NCBI RefSeq assembly: GCF_022606355.1
Contig: NZ_JAHHZQ010000005.1
Coordinates: 248,001-312,000 of the forward strand
Origin: Leifsonia shinshuensis
GTDB taxonomy: Bacteria; Actinomycetota; Actinomycetes; Actinomycetales; Microbacteriaceae
Length of the DNA: 64,000 nucleotides
Direction of reading: 5' to 3'
The position numbers and the translations under genes were made by a program. The notes under the pieces were generated by a model. It ran no database searches, had not been told where the DNA came from, and saw only the letters and a list, made by a program, of their open reading frames with translations. The stretch's first letter is position 1. Each line of letters opens with the position of its first letter. This document shows, piece by piece, positions 20,271 through 28,221 of the stretch.

Positions 20271-22903
20271 GCCAGGCGGTCGGCACTGCCGTCGTCACCG
20301 CGCAGCCGAGCGCTGTGCGGACGGCTGCCTGCCAGGAGGCGTCAGCGGTGCTGGGCGCGCTCGGCTCGTCCGAAGCCGGCCTCACGGACGCCGAGGCGTC
20401 GGCGCGGCTGGCCCGGTACGGGCCCAACGCCGTGCGGGGCCATCGGGCGCGACCGTGGCGGGTGCTCGGGCGCCAGGTGCGCAGCCCCATCCTGATCCTG
20501 CTGTTCGCGACCGCGATCATCTCGGCGTTCGTCGGTCAGGCGACGGAGGCCGTCATCATCGGCGTGATCCTCGTGGTCAGTGTCGGCCTGGGCTTCGTGA
20601 ACGAGTTCCGGGCCGAGCAGGCGGCCGACGCCCTCCACGACCGCCTCAGGCACACCGTCGTGGTCGTCCGCGGCGGCGTGCGGCGGAGCGTCGACGTGAC
20701 AGAGCTCGTCCCCGGCGACCTGGTGGTGCTCACCGTCGGGACGGTGGTGCCGGCCGACCTGCGGCTGGTGGAGGTCACCGGGCTGGAGTGCGACGAGAGC
20801 ATCGTCACGGGCGAGGCGCGCGCCGCCGCGAAGTCCCTCTCGCCGGTGGCCGAAGGTGCGGGAGTCGGTGATCTCGGCTCCTGCGCTCTGATGGGCACCG
20901 TCGTGCACGCCGGCGGCGGCAGCGGGGTCGTGGTCGCGACCGGGGGCGAGACCGAGTTCGGGCGGATCGCCGTCGGCCTCGGCGCCCAGGAGCCGCAGAC
21001 CGAGTTCCAGCGCGGTCTGGGCCAGTTCTCGACCTTCCTGCTGCTCGTCGCCCTCATCCTGACGACGCTGATCTTCATGGCGGCCCTGCTGCTCGGGCGG
21101 CCGCTGATCGAGTCGCTGCTGTTCTCGCTCGCCATCGCGGTGGGCATCACTCCGCAGCTGTTGCCCGCCGTCGTCAGCACCAGCCTCGCCGCCGGCTCGC
21201 GGGCGCTGGCCCGGCGGAGGGTACTGGTGAAGCGGATGGTGTGCATCGAGGACCTCGGCGACCTCGACCTCCTGGTCACGGACAAGACCGGGACCCTCAC
21301 CACCGGGCGCATCGTGTTCGACCGTCCGGTCCCGCTCGACGGCGTCGCCGCCGACGAGGTGCTGCTGCTGGGCCTCCTGGCCACCGACGCCGACCCGGCG
21401 GCGCCGCAGACGGTTGGGCTGAACGCGCTCGACGCCGCGCTCTGGCAGAGCGACGCTGCCGCGACCGCGCCGGTCTCGGCGTACCGCCGCCTCGACGCCG
21501 TGCCGTTCGACCACGAACGGCGGATGGCGGGAGCGCTCGTCGCCGCCACCGGTTCCGCCCCCATCGTCGTGGTGAAGGGTGCGCCGGAGTCGGTGCTGCC
21601 GCTCTGCTCTGAGGCGGATGCGTCGGCGAGGTCCGTGCTGGCGGGGCTGTACGAGGCGGGATCGCGCGTCATCGCGATCGCCACACGCGCCGCGGACGAG
21701 CTGACGGTGCTCACCCCCGCCGACGAGACCGGCCTGACGCTGCGCGGCTACCTCGCGTTCGTCGACGGTGTGAAACCGGACGCTCGTGCCTCGCTGCAGC
21801 GCCTCGCCGACCTGGGGGTCGAGGTCAAGATCGCCACCGGCGACGGCGCCGTCGTCGCCGAGCGCGTCTGCCGCGAGCTGGGGATGGCGACCCGCGGCAC
21901 GCTGACCGGCGACCGCATCGACGCCCTCGACGATGCGGGGCTCGCGGAGGCCGCGCGCGCGGCGACGGTCTTCGCGCGCGTCTCGCCCGAGCAGAAGGCG
22001 CGCATCATCCTGGCCCTCCGTCAGAAGGGTCGAGCCGTGGGCTTCCTCGGCGACGGCGTCAACGACGCACTGGCCCTGCACCGCGCGGACATCGGCATCT
22101 CGGTCGACTCGGCGGTCGATGTCGCCAAAGACGCGGCCGACGTCCTCCTGCTCGACAAGGATCTCGACGTGCTCGCCGACGGCGTGACCGAGGGCCGCCG
22201 GATCTTCGCGAACACGATCAAGTACGTGCTGATGGGCACGTCGAGCAACTTCGGCAACATGTTCAGCGCGTCGATCGCGTCGGTGATCCTGCCGTTCCTG
22301 CCGATGCTCCCCGGCCAGATCCTGCTCAACAACCTGCTCTACGACTCCAGCCAGCTCGCCATCCCCACCGACCACGTGGACGCGGAGCAGCTGAAGGTGC
22401 CGTCGCACTGGGACATCGGCGCGATCCGCCGCTTCATGCTGCTGTTCGGCCCGATCAGCTCGCTCTTCGACTTCGCGACCTTCGGTCTGATGCTGTTCGC
22501 GTTCCACGCCGCGCCGGCGGAGTTCCGGTCGGGCTGGTTCATCGAGTCGATCGCCACGCAGACGCTGATCGTGTTCGCCATCCGCACCAGGAAGGTGCCG
22601 TTCCTGCGCAGCCGCGCCTCGCTGCCGCTGACGGTGTCGGTGCTGGCCGTGGTGGCCGTCGGCGTGTGGCTGCCGTACTCGCCGGTCTCCGGTCTGCTGG
22701 GCTTCACACCACTGCCCGTCCTGTTCTTCCTGGCGCTGGTCGCCATGGTGCTGCTCTACCTGGTGCTCGTGGAGATCGCGAAGGTCTGGTACTACGCGCG
22801 GCTGGCCGCGCCCCGCGCCCCCGCGGCGCGGTCGAGGGCGTACCCGCACCGGGTGGCGCGCCGGGCCGCCCGGTTCACGACGCGTTCGCCGCGGGCGGGC
22901 TGA
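20267..22903 (+). CDS. P-type cation ATPase, MgtA-like (possible CtpF counterpart)
   Basis: An 878-residue P-type ATPase. It has a cation-ATPase N domain, the actuator TGEA motif at 181-184, phosphorylated Asp339 in DKTGTLTTG, the hinge GDGVNDALALHRADIG, and about ten membrane spans with a C-terminal block of six. The DIGISVDSAVDVAKDAAD sequence after the hinge is characteristic of MgtA/MgtB. Substrate most likely Mg2+, though Ca2+ or another divalent ion is possible. GTG at 20267 overlaps the usp stop. The last 29 bp overlap the convergent metallo-beta-lactamase gene. Likely induced through the boxes at 19276. Confidence 0.88.
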   Translation: MSQAVGTAVVTAQPSAVRTAACQEASAVLGALGSSEAGLTDAEASARLARYGPNAVRGHRARPWRVLGRQVRSPILILLFATAIISAFVGQATEAVIIGVILVVSVGLGFVNEFRAEQAADALHDRLRHTVVVVRGGVRRSVDVTELVPGDLVVLTVGTVVPADLRLVEVTGLECDESIVTGEARAAAKSLSPVAEGAGVGDLGSCALMGTVVHAGGGSGVVVATGGETEFGRIAVGLGAQEPQTEFQRGLGQFSTFLLLVALILTTLIFMAALLLGRPLIESLLFSLAIAVGITPQLLPAVVSTSLAAGSRALARRRVLVKRMVCIEDLGDLDLLVTDKTGTLTTGRIVFDRPVPLDGVAADEVLLLGLLATDADPAAPQTVGLNALDAALWQSDAAATAPVSAYRRLDAVPFDHERRMAGALVAATGSAPIVVVKGAPESVLPLCSEADASARSVLAGLYEAGSRVIAIATRAADELTVLTPADETGLTLRGYLAFVDGVKPDARASLQRLADLGVEVKIATGDGAVVAERVCRELGMATRGTLTGDRIDALDDAGLAEAARAATVFARVSPEQKARIILALRQKGRAVGFLGDGVNDALALHRADIGISVDSAVDVAKDAADVLLLDKDLDVLADGVTEGRRIFANTIKYVLMGTSSNFGNMFSASIASVILPFLPMLPGQILLNNLLYDSSQLAIPTDHVDAEQLKVPSHWDIGAIRRFMLLFGPISSLFDFATFGLMLFAFHAAPAEFRSGWFIESIATQTLIVFAIRTRKVPFLRSRASLPLTVSVLAVVAVGVWLPYSPVSGLLGFTPLPVLFFLALVAMVLLYLVLVEIAKVWYYARLAAPRAPAARSRAYPHRVARRAARFTTRSPRAG

Positions 22904-24281
22904 CCGTCGCCGTCGCCGTCGCCGTCGCCGGGACGGTCTCCCCGAACTCCGCCACCCTGGCTTCCCAGCCGAGGGTCCGGAGGATGCGGACACGGAGCGC
23001 GTCCGCCGCGTGCGGCTCCCCGTGCGTCAGGTACACGGCGCGCGGCGCTCTCGGCGCGGTGCTCAACCAGTCCACGAGCTGTCCGGCATCCGCGTGGGCG
23101 GAGAGCATGTCGAGCGTGTGGACCTGGGCGCGGATAGGCACGTCGCGCCCGTAGATCCGGAGGCTGCGCTCGCCGCGGCGCAGAGCGTCGCCGCGCGTGC
23201 CGCCGGCCTGGAAACCCGTCAGCACGATGGCGTTGTGCGGGTCGCCGCCGTACGCGGCGATGTGGTGCAGCACCCGGCCTCCTTCGATCATTCCGCTGGC
23301 GGAGATGATGATCGCCGGTCCGCCACGCAGGTTGAGGAGCTTCGACTCGTCGACGCTGCGCACCAGGGTGGCCATCCGATACATGGCTTCGAACTCGGCT
23401 GGCCGGATCCGGTGTTCCTCGGGGTGGCGTGCGTAGATCTCGGCCGCGTTCACCGCCATCGGGCTGTTCAGGAAGACCGGCACGTCCGGGATGGCATGCT
23501 GCGCGCGCAGCCTGCTGAGGTGCAGGAGCAGCGTCTCCGCGCGACCGACCGCGAACGCGGGCAGGATGACCACCCCGCCGTGACCGCAGACGTCGTTGAC
23601 GATTCCCGCGAGCAGCGGGCCGGCATCCGTGCCCGGGTGCACGCGGTCGCCGTACGTCGACTCGCAGACGAGCACGTCCGTCTCCTGAAGCGACCGGGGC
23701 GGCTTCATGAGCGGATCGTCCACCCGCCCCAGGTCGCCCGTGAAGTGGAGCCTCGCGCCGTCGGCGACCAGACGCACCTGTGCGGCGCCGAGGATGTGCC
23801 CTGCCGGCACGAACCGTGTGGTCAGGCCGGCGACCTCCACGTCCTCGTCGAAGGAGTGCGGCTCGAAGCGTTCCAGGGCCCTCGACGCGTCCTTCTCGGT
23901 GTAGAGGGGGAGCGGCGGCGTGTGCTTGGAGGTGTGGTGCCGGTCGGCGAACCGTGCCTGCTCCTCGAGGAGCCGGCCGCTGTCCGGGAGGATCAGCCGG
24001 CTGAGTTCCGTTGTGCCGTGCGTCGCATGGATGGAGCCGCGGAAGCCGTCGCGCACGAGTGCGGGCAGGTAGCCGGTGTGGTCGAGATGGGCGTGCGTGA
24101 TCACGACGGCGTCGATGCTCGACGGCTCGACGGGGAACGGCCTCCAGTTGCGTTCGCGCAGGACCTTGTAGCCCTGGAACAGCCCGCAGTCGACGAGGAT
24201 GCGGCGTCCTCGCGATTCGACGAGGTACCGCGAACCGGTGACGGTATCCGTCGCGCCCAGGAAGCGCAGCGACGCGGTCAC
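22875..24281 (-). CDS. Metallo-beta-lactamase/beta-CASP RNase-like protein
   Basis: A 468-residue hydrolase with the zinc motif HAHLDHTG (His63, His65, Asp67, His68), later metal His in GHILGAAQ, Asp in FTGDLG, a beta-CASP region, and a terminal RMMBL segment (VHTLDMLSAHADAGQL). The family (CPSF73-like, e.g. TTHA0252) cleaves or trims RNA. The alanine/threonine-rich end is extra. It is second in a two-gene operon behind a small membrane protein (ATGA overlap). The upstream DosR-like boxes suggest RNA processing or decay adjusted on entry into dormancy (inference). Confidence 0.88.
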   Translation of the reverse strand: MTASLRFLGATDTVTGSRYLVESRGRRILVDCGLFQGYKVLRERNWRPFPVEPSSIDAVVITHAHLDHTGYLPALVRDGFRGSIHATHGTTELSRLILPDSGRLLEEQARFADRHHTSKHTPPLPLYTEKDASRALERFEPHSFDEDVEVAGLTTRFVPAGHILGAAQVRLVADGARLHFTGDLGRVDDPLMKPPRSLQETDVLVCESTYGDRVHPGTDAGPLLAGIVNDVCGHGGVVILPAFAVGRAETLLLHLSRLRAQHAIPDVPVFLNSPMAVNAAEIYARHPEEHRIRPAEFEAMYRMATLVRSVDESKLLNLRGGPAIIISASGMIEGGRVLHHIAAYGGDPHNAIVLTGFQAGGTRGDALRRGERSLRIYGRDVPIRAQVHTLDMLSAHADAGQLVDWLSTAPRAPRAVYLTHGEPHAADALRVRILRTLGWEARVAEFGETVPATATATATVSPPAANAS

Positions 24282-24703
24282 GGTGCCGCCACCCGATCGC
24301 GCCGAACGACGCCCAGCCCGAGCAGCACCAGGCCCAGCTCGGCGAGTCCGGCGGCGAAGTAGATCGCCTGCAGTGCGCTGAACGGGATGAACATCATCTG
24401 CACGAAGATCCAGATGAGGAGGCCGAATCCGGCGACGGCCGCCGTGAAGGGGCCCGCGGGCGATCCTCGTCCGGCGAGCACCGCGGCGAGCACGTGGGTG
24501 CCGCCGACGATCACGGCCAGGACGAGCCCCGGGACGATGTACGACGGGAACGGGCTCCCGCCCAGGTAGGAGCTGTCGGGGACGGCGCCACCGGCCGTCG
24601 ACGAAGTCGCGGCCCCGATGACCAAGGCCACGCCGCCCGCGATGGCCGTGATGCCCACCATCGAGGTCAGCACCGTGAGGGTGATGCGGATCCAGCGTTT
24701 CAT
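24278..24703 (-). CDS. Four-helix membrane protein of unknown function
   Basis: A 141-residue hydrophobic protein with spans near residues 7-30, 52-77, 86-106 and 110-133 and a short basic end (RRDRVAAP). The first loop is Ser/Gly/Pro-rich and external. No family recognised. Its stop overlaps the ATG of the beta-CASP gene, so the two are made together; it might anchor the nuclease to the membrane, but nothing in the sequence proves this. It is divergent from the alcohol dehydrogenase gene, with two DosR-like boxes between. Confidence 0.7.
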   Translation of the reverse strand: MKRWIRITLTVLTSMVGITAIAGGVALVIGAATSSTAGGAVPDSSYLGGSPFPSYIVPGLVLAVIVGGTHVLAAVLAGRGSPAGPFTAAVAGFGLLIWIFVQMMFIPFSALQAIYFAAGLAELGLVLLGLGVVRRDRVAAP

Positions 24704-24754
24704 GTCATCTCCCGTCCTCTGCCCCGAGCCTGTCACGCACCGCGGAAGAGGGCA

Positions 24755-24803
24755 GGGCCGAAAGGCCCGCCCGCAGCTGCCGGCCCTGAGGGACCTTCGG
24801 CCC
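24755..24803. promoter_or_regulatory. Two DosR-like boxes in the 24703/24870 divergent gap
   Basis: GGGCCGAAAGGCCC (24755-24768) and GGGACCTTCGGCCC (24790-24803). The first is 52 bp from the membrane-protein ATG, and the second ends 66 bp before the dehydrogenase ATG. The second is the exact reverse complement of the boxes at 9308 and 16761. Confidence 0.75.
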
Positions 24804-24869
24804 ATCCCGACCGCTCGCACGCCGACGAGACTGGCGCAGACCCGACCGACCCAGGAATGAGGAGCCGCC

Positions 24870-25940
24870 ATGCGCGCAGCCGTCGTGACCCAGTTCAACC
24901 AGCCGCTCACCGTCGAGGAGCGCCCCATCCCCTCGCCGGGTCCGGGGCAGGTGCTCGTCCGGCTGGAGGCGTGCGGTCTGTGCCACACCGACATCCACGC
25001 CATCGACGGCGACTGGCCCGTCAAGCCGGCGCTCCCGTTCGTGCCCGGCCACGAGGGCGTCGGGATCGTCGAGCGCCTCGGGGACGGCGTGACCTCGCGC
25101 ACGCTCGGCCAGCGTGTGGCCATGCCCTGGCTCGGTCACGCCTGCGGCGAGTGCCGCTACTGCATCGACGGGCGCGAGAACCTCTGCGAGCAGCAGTACA
25201 ACACCGGGTACGCAGTCGACGGCGGGTACGCCGAGTACGCGCTCGCGGACGCCCGGTTCGCTGTGCCGGTGCCCGACGACGTGTCCCCCCTCGACGCCGC
25301 GCCTCTGACCTGCGCCGGCGTGACGACCTACGCGGCGGTCAAGGCAGCGCACGTCGTCCCGGGCGAACGGGTCGCGGTGTTCGGGATCGGCGGCCTCGGC
25401 CACCTGGCCGTGCAGTACGCGCGCCTCGTGGGCGCCCGCGTCGTCGCGGTCGACATCGACGAGGCCAAGCTCGACCTCGCCGTCGAGCTCGGAGCGGACC
25501 ACGCGATCGACGCACGCGAGGTCGACCCGGCCGCGGCGATCCACCACCTCGGCGGAGCAGACGTCGCCATCGTGCTGGCGGTGGCGCCCCAGGTCTTCGA
25601 CCAGGCGTTCCGTTCGCTGAACCGCGGCGGCCGGCTCGTGCTGGTCTCCCTCCCCGCCGACGGCACGCTCACCGTCCCGGTCTTCGACACCGTGCTCAAG
25701 GGGATCTCGATCATCGGTTCGATCGTCGGCACCCGTCAAGACCTCGCCGAGGTGTTCGCGCTGCACGCCGCCGGACGTACCCGCGTGGTCGCCGCGCGCC
25801 GCGATCTCCGCGACGTCAACGAGGCGGTGGCGAGCGTGCTCGCCGGCGAGGTGCCTGCGCGCCTGGTGTTCGTCTACGACTCGGGGCTGCCGGTCGAGCT
25901 GGAGGAGCGCGACGCCACCGGGAGGCCGGACCTCGGGTGA
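24870..25940 (+). CDS. adhP: Zinc-dependent alcohol dehydrogenase (AdhP type)
   Basis: A 356-residue tetramer-type alcohol dehydrogenase. The catalytic zinc ligands are in CGLCHTDIH and PGHEGVG, the structural zinc in CGECRYCIDGRENLC, and the NAD site is GIGGLGHLAVQYARL followed by Asp in VVAVDIDEAKL (NAD preferred). It is closer to AdhP/AdhA of E. coli and Bacillus than the paralogue at 15699. It carries about 15 extra C-terminal residues after the usual RLVFVYDS end. The DosR-like box upstream suggests a fermentative role when oxygen falls. Confidence 0.9.
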   Translation: MRAAVVTQFNQPLTVEERPIPSPGPGQVLVRLEACGLCHTDIHAIDGDWPVKPALPFVPGHEGVGIVERLGDGVTSRTLGQRVAMPWLGHACGECRYCIDGRENLCEQQYNTGYAVDGGYAEYALADARFAVPVPDDVSPLDAAPLTCAGVTTYAAVKAAHVVPGERVAVFGIGGLGHLAVQYARLVGARVVAVDIDEAKLDLAVELGADHAIDAREVDPAAAIHHLGGADVAIVLAVAPQVFDQAFRSLNRGGRLVLVSLPADGTLTVPVFDTVLKGISIIGSIVGTRQDLAEVFALHAAGRTRVVAARRDLRDVNEAVASVLAGEVPARLVFVYDSGLPVELEERDATGRPDLG

Positions 25941-26018
25941 CGGTTCGTCCGGCGGCCGTGCCGTCGCCGGTGCCGATGGGCGCCCGGAACCCCCGACGGC
26001 TGAGCCAGGGCGGAACGT

Positions 26019-26627
26019 CTAGTCGTGGTCGCCGCGGAAGATCTGCACAGCCTCCCGCGCCGCGTAGGCCACGATGACGAGCCCGGCGACCGGGTCCGCC
26101 CACCACCAGCCCAGCAGCGCGTCGAGGGCGATACCGGCCAGGACAGCGGTGGCGAGGATGCCGTCGACCAACGTCACCCGGCCTTCCGTGAGGAGAACCG
26201 GGTTGCCGAGTCGCCGACCGGTGCGGGACTTGCCATACGCGAGGGCGAACATGGCGACGGCGGTCGCGCCCGTCCAGGCGGCCCCGCCGGGGGTCGGCGT
26301 CGCGCGGTGGCCCATGAGCAGCGCGAGACCGGCCTGCACGAGCAGGTACAGGGCGAGGAGGACGAACGCGACGCCGATGAGCCGGAGGGCGACGCGCTGA
26401 CGCTGCTCACCCGTGCCGGTCAGCTCCCAGATGACGACCGTGCTGGCGCCGATCTCGATCAGGCTGTCGAGCCCGAAGCCGAGCAGGGCGACCGAGGCGC
26501 TCGTGTAGGCGAGCACGGCCAGGACGACCACGCCGACGACGTTCCAGCCGAGAGTGATCGCCTCCAGACCGATGCCGAAGCGGATCAGGCGGCGCCGCGC
26601 CGGGTCGTTCACCGCCGCCGCGGTCAT
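26019..26627 (-). CDS. Cation-efflux-like membrane protein, truncated CDF form
   Basis: A 202-residue protein with six predicted spans and the CDF-like SLIEIGASTVVIWELTG and VDGILATAVLAGIALDALLGWWWADP motifs. It ends straight after the membrane domain, so the cytoplasmic C-terminal domain of CDF proteins is missing. The Asp residues in GLDSLIE and LVDGI could form a metal site. The start overlaps the end of the CzcD-like gene (ATGA), giving a coupled pair. It could be a partner of the full-length transporter or act alone; the metal is unknown. Confidence 0.75.
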   Translation of the reverse strand: MTAAAVNDPARRRLIRFGIGLEAITLGWNVVGVVVLAVLAYTSASVALLGFGLDSLIEIGASTVVIWELTGTGEQRQRVALRLIGVAFVLLALYLLVQAGLALLMGHRATPTPGGAAWTGATAVAMFALAYGKSRTGRRLGNPVLLTEGRVTLVDGILATAVLAGIALDALLGWWWADPVAGLVIVAYAAREAVQIFRGDHD

Positions 26628-27721
26628 CGCGGCGTGCCGGCGGTCGCCGGCACGAGTTCCAGCTGCAGGTCGTCGAGGTTGCGGAGGTGCGCGCTCGCGT
26701 GCACGCGAGCGGCTTCGGTGATGCGTTGCGCGTCGTCGAGGGAGGCCGCGGCGACCGTCAGCCGCGCGCTGCCGTGCAGCCGGTGGCCGACCCAGCGGAG
26801 CTGGACCCGTGGCACCGCGGTGACCCCCGGCGTCTCCTGCAGAGCGTGCTCGAGCCGTTCGACGAGCTCGGGCTCGATGCCGTCGAGGAGGCGCCGCCCG
26901 ATACTGCGGACCGTTCCCCAGAGCAGCACGATGATCGCCGCCGAGATCAGGACGCCGACGATCGGGTCGGCGAGGGGGAAGCCGAGCATGACGCCGATCG
27001 CGCCGATGACGACCGCCAGCGACGTGAAGCCGTCGATGCGCGCGTGGACGCCGTCGGCGACCAGTGCGGCCGAGCCGATGCGCCGACCCACGCGGATGCG
27101 GTAGATCGCGACCGCCTCGTTGCCGGCGAAGCCGATGAGCCCGGCGACGACCACCCAGCCCAGATTCGCCAGCGGGTGCGGGTGGAAGAACCTGTCGATC
27201 GACTGCCACGCGGCGACGACGGCCGAGAGCGCGACGACGGCGATGATGAAGAGCCCTGCGAGGTCCTCCGCCCGTCCCAGACCGTAGGTGTACCGGCGGG
27301 AGGCCGCGCGCCGGCCGAGCACGAACGCCACCCACAACGGCACGGCGGTCAGGGCGTCGGAGAAGTTGTGGACGGTGTCGGCCAGCAGCGCGACGGACCC
27401 GCTGAAGGCGACGATGACGGCCTGCAGGAGGGTGGTGCCGAGGAGGACGAACAGGCTGATCTTCAGAGCACGGACACCCTCGGTGCTCGCCTCGAGGGCG
27501 TCGTCGATGGAGTCGGCGGCGTCGTGCGAGTGCGGCACGAAGAGCCCGTAGAGGAAACCCCTGAACCCGGTGGGGTGGTGGTGGTCGTGGTCGTGGGTGT
27601 GGTCGTGGGTCTGACCGTGGTCGTGGTCGTGGTCGTGGTCGTGGTGGTGGTCGTGGTCGTGGTCGTGGCCGTGGTCGTGCGGCCGCTCGACCTCACCGCG
27701 GGAGTGCGTCTCGCTGCTCAC
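26624..27721 (-). CDS. czcD: Cation diffusion facilitator (CzcD/ZitB-like) with a His-Asp-rich N-terminus
   Basis: A 365-residue Zn2+/Co2+/Cd2+:proton antiporter. Residues 15-50 are a dense run of HD and HDH repeats, a metal-buffering tail. Six spans follow, with the metal-site motifs ADTVHNFSD and DGVHARIDG (HxxxD in both TM2 and TM5), then a C-terminal regulatory domain. GTG at 27721 overlaps the stop of the ArsR gene. The coding region for the tail is a low-complexity GTGGTC repeat run. Regulated by the ArsR-type protein encoded first in the operon. Confidence 0.9.
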   Translation of the reverse strand: MSSETHSRGEVERPHDHGHDHDHDHHHDHDHDHDHGQTHDHTHDHDHHHPTGFRGFLYGLFVPHSHDAADSIDDALEASTEGVRALKISLFVLLGTTLLQAVIVAFSGSVALLADTVHNFSDALTAVPLWVAFVLGRRAASRRYTYGLGRAEDLAGLFIIAVVALSAVVAAWQSIDRFFHPHPLANLGWVVVAGLIGFAGNEAVAIYRIRVGRRIGSAALVADGVHARIDGFTSLAVVIGAIGVMLGFPLADPIVGVLISAAIIVLLWGTVRSIGRRLLDGIEPELVERLEHALQETPGVTAVPRVQLRWVGHRLHGSARLTVAAASLDDAQRITEAARVHASAHLRNLDDLQLELVPATAGTPR

Positions 27722-28116
27722 GCGGACGCCTCCACGTCTCCGACGGCTTCCGCCCCGCTCGCCGCCGCCCCGTGGTGGTGCCGTGGCGTGCCGCCGAGCG
27801 AGTGCTCGGCCTGGAAGATCGCGTCGCTCACCAGCCGGCTCGCGTGCTCGTTCTCCAGCCGGTAGAACACGCGCTGGCCGTCCTGGCGCGTCGCCACGAT
27901 GCGTGCGAGCCGCAGCTTCGCGAGGTGCTGCGAGACCGCCGCCGGCTGCTTGTCGAGGATATCGGCGAGGTGGTTCACCGAGAGCTCACCGGCATCCCTC
28001 AGCGCCAGGATGATCCGCACGCGGGTGGCGTCGGCCAGCATCCCGAACACCTCCACCGCCAGTTCGACGTACTGGCTGTCGGGCAAGCGTCCGCATATCG
28101 GCTTATCTGCATCCAT
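27718..28116 (-). CDS. ArsR/SmtB-family metal-sensing repressor
   Basis: A 132-residue winged-helix repressor. Cys9 lies in KPICGRLPD, and the HTH reads ELSVNHLADILDKQPAAVSQ with VSQHLAKLRLARI. RLENEHASRLV and the His-rich HHHGAAAS C-terminus may add metal ligands. It probably senses Zn/Co/Ni/Cd and controls the transporter genes behind it. ATG at 28116 (MDADKPIC) was chosen over an upstream codon at 28164, because the start region itself carries an inverted repeat (28105-28124) fit to be the operator. Confidence 0.85.
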   Translation of the reverse strand: MDADKPICGRLPDSQYVELAVEVFGMLADATRVRIILALRDAGELSVNHLADILDKQPAAVSQHLAKLRLARIVATRQDGQRVFYRLENEHASRLVSDAIFQAEHSLGGTPRHHHGAAASGAEAVGDVEASA

Positions 28117-28124
28117 ACGCAGAT
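28105..28124. promoter_or_regulatory. Inverted repeat over the ArsR start codon
   Basis: ATCTGC-N8-GCAGAT, 20 bp, spans the start codon of the ArsR-type gene. Position and symmetry fit autoregulation by an ArsR/SmtB protein. Six exact base pairs per arm. Confidence 0.55.
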
Positions 28125-28162
28125 TAAAGCACACCCCGCGCACCACCGTGACGGATCGCGAC

Positions 28163-28215
28163 ATTCGTGACGAATCACGACATTCGTGGCACGAATCGAT
28201 GGATTCGTCACGAAT
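28163..28215. repeat. Three 13-bp palindromes phased every 20 bp (copy 1 of the family)
   Basis: ATTCGTGACGAAT (28163), TTCGTGGCACGAA (28183) and ATTCGTCACGAAT (28203) start exactly 20 bp apart. They lie between the ArsR gene start and the 3' end of the GH13 gene. The same two palindromes alternate at the same 20-bp step at 49793-49925. Confidence 0.85.
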
Positions 28216-28221
28216 GTTCGG

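Noticed and set aside
27585-27690. Microsatellite-like GTGGTC repeats as a non-coding element
   Set aside because: They encode the His/Asp-rich metal-binding tail of the CDF transporter, which explains them.
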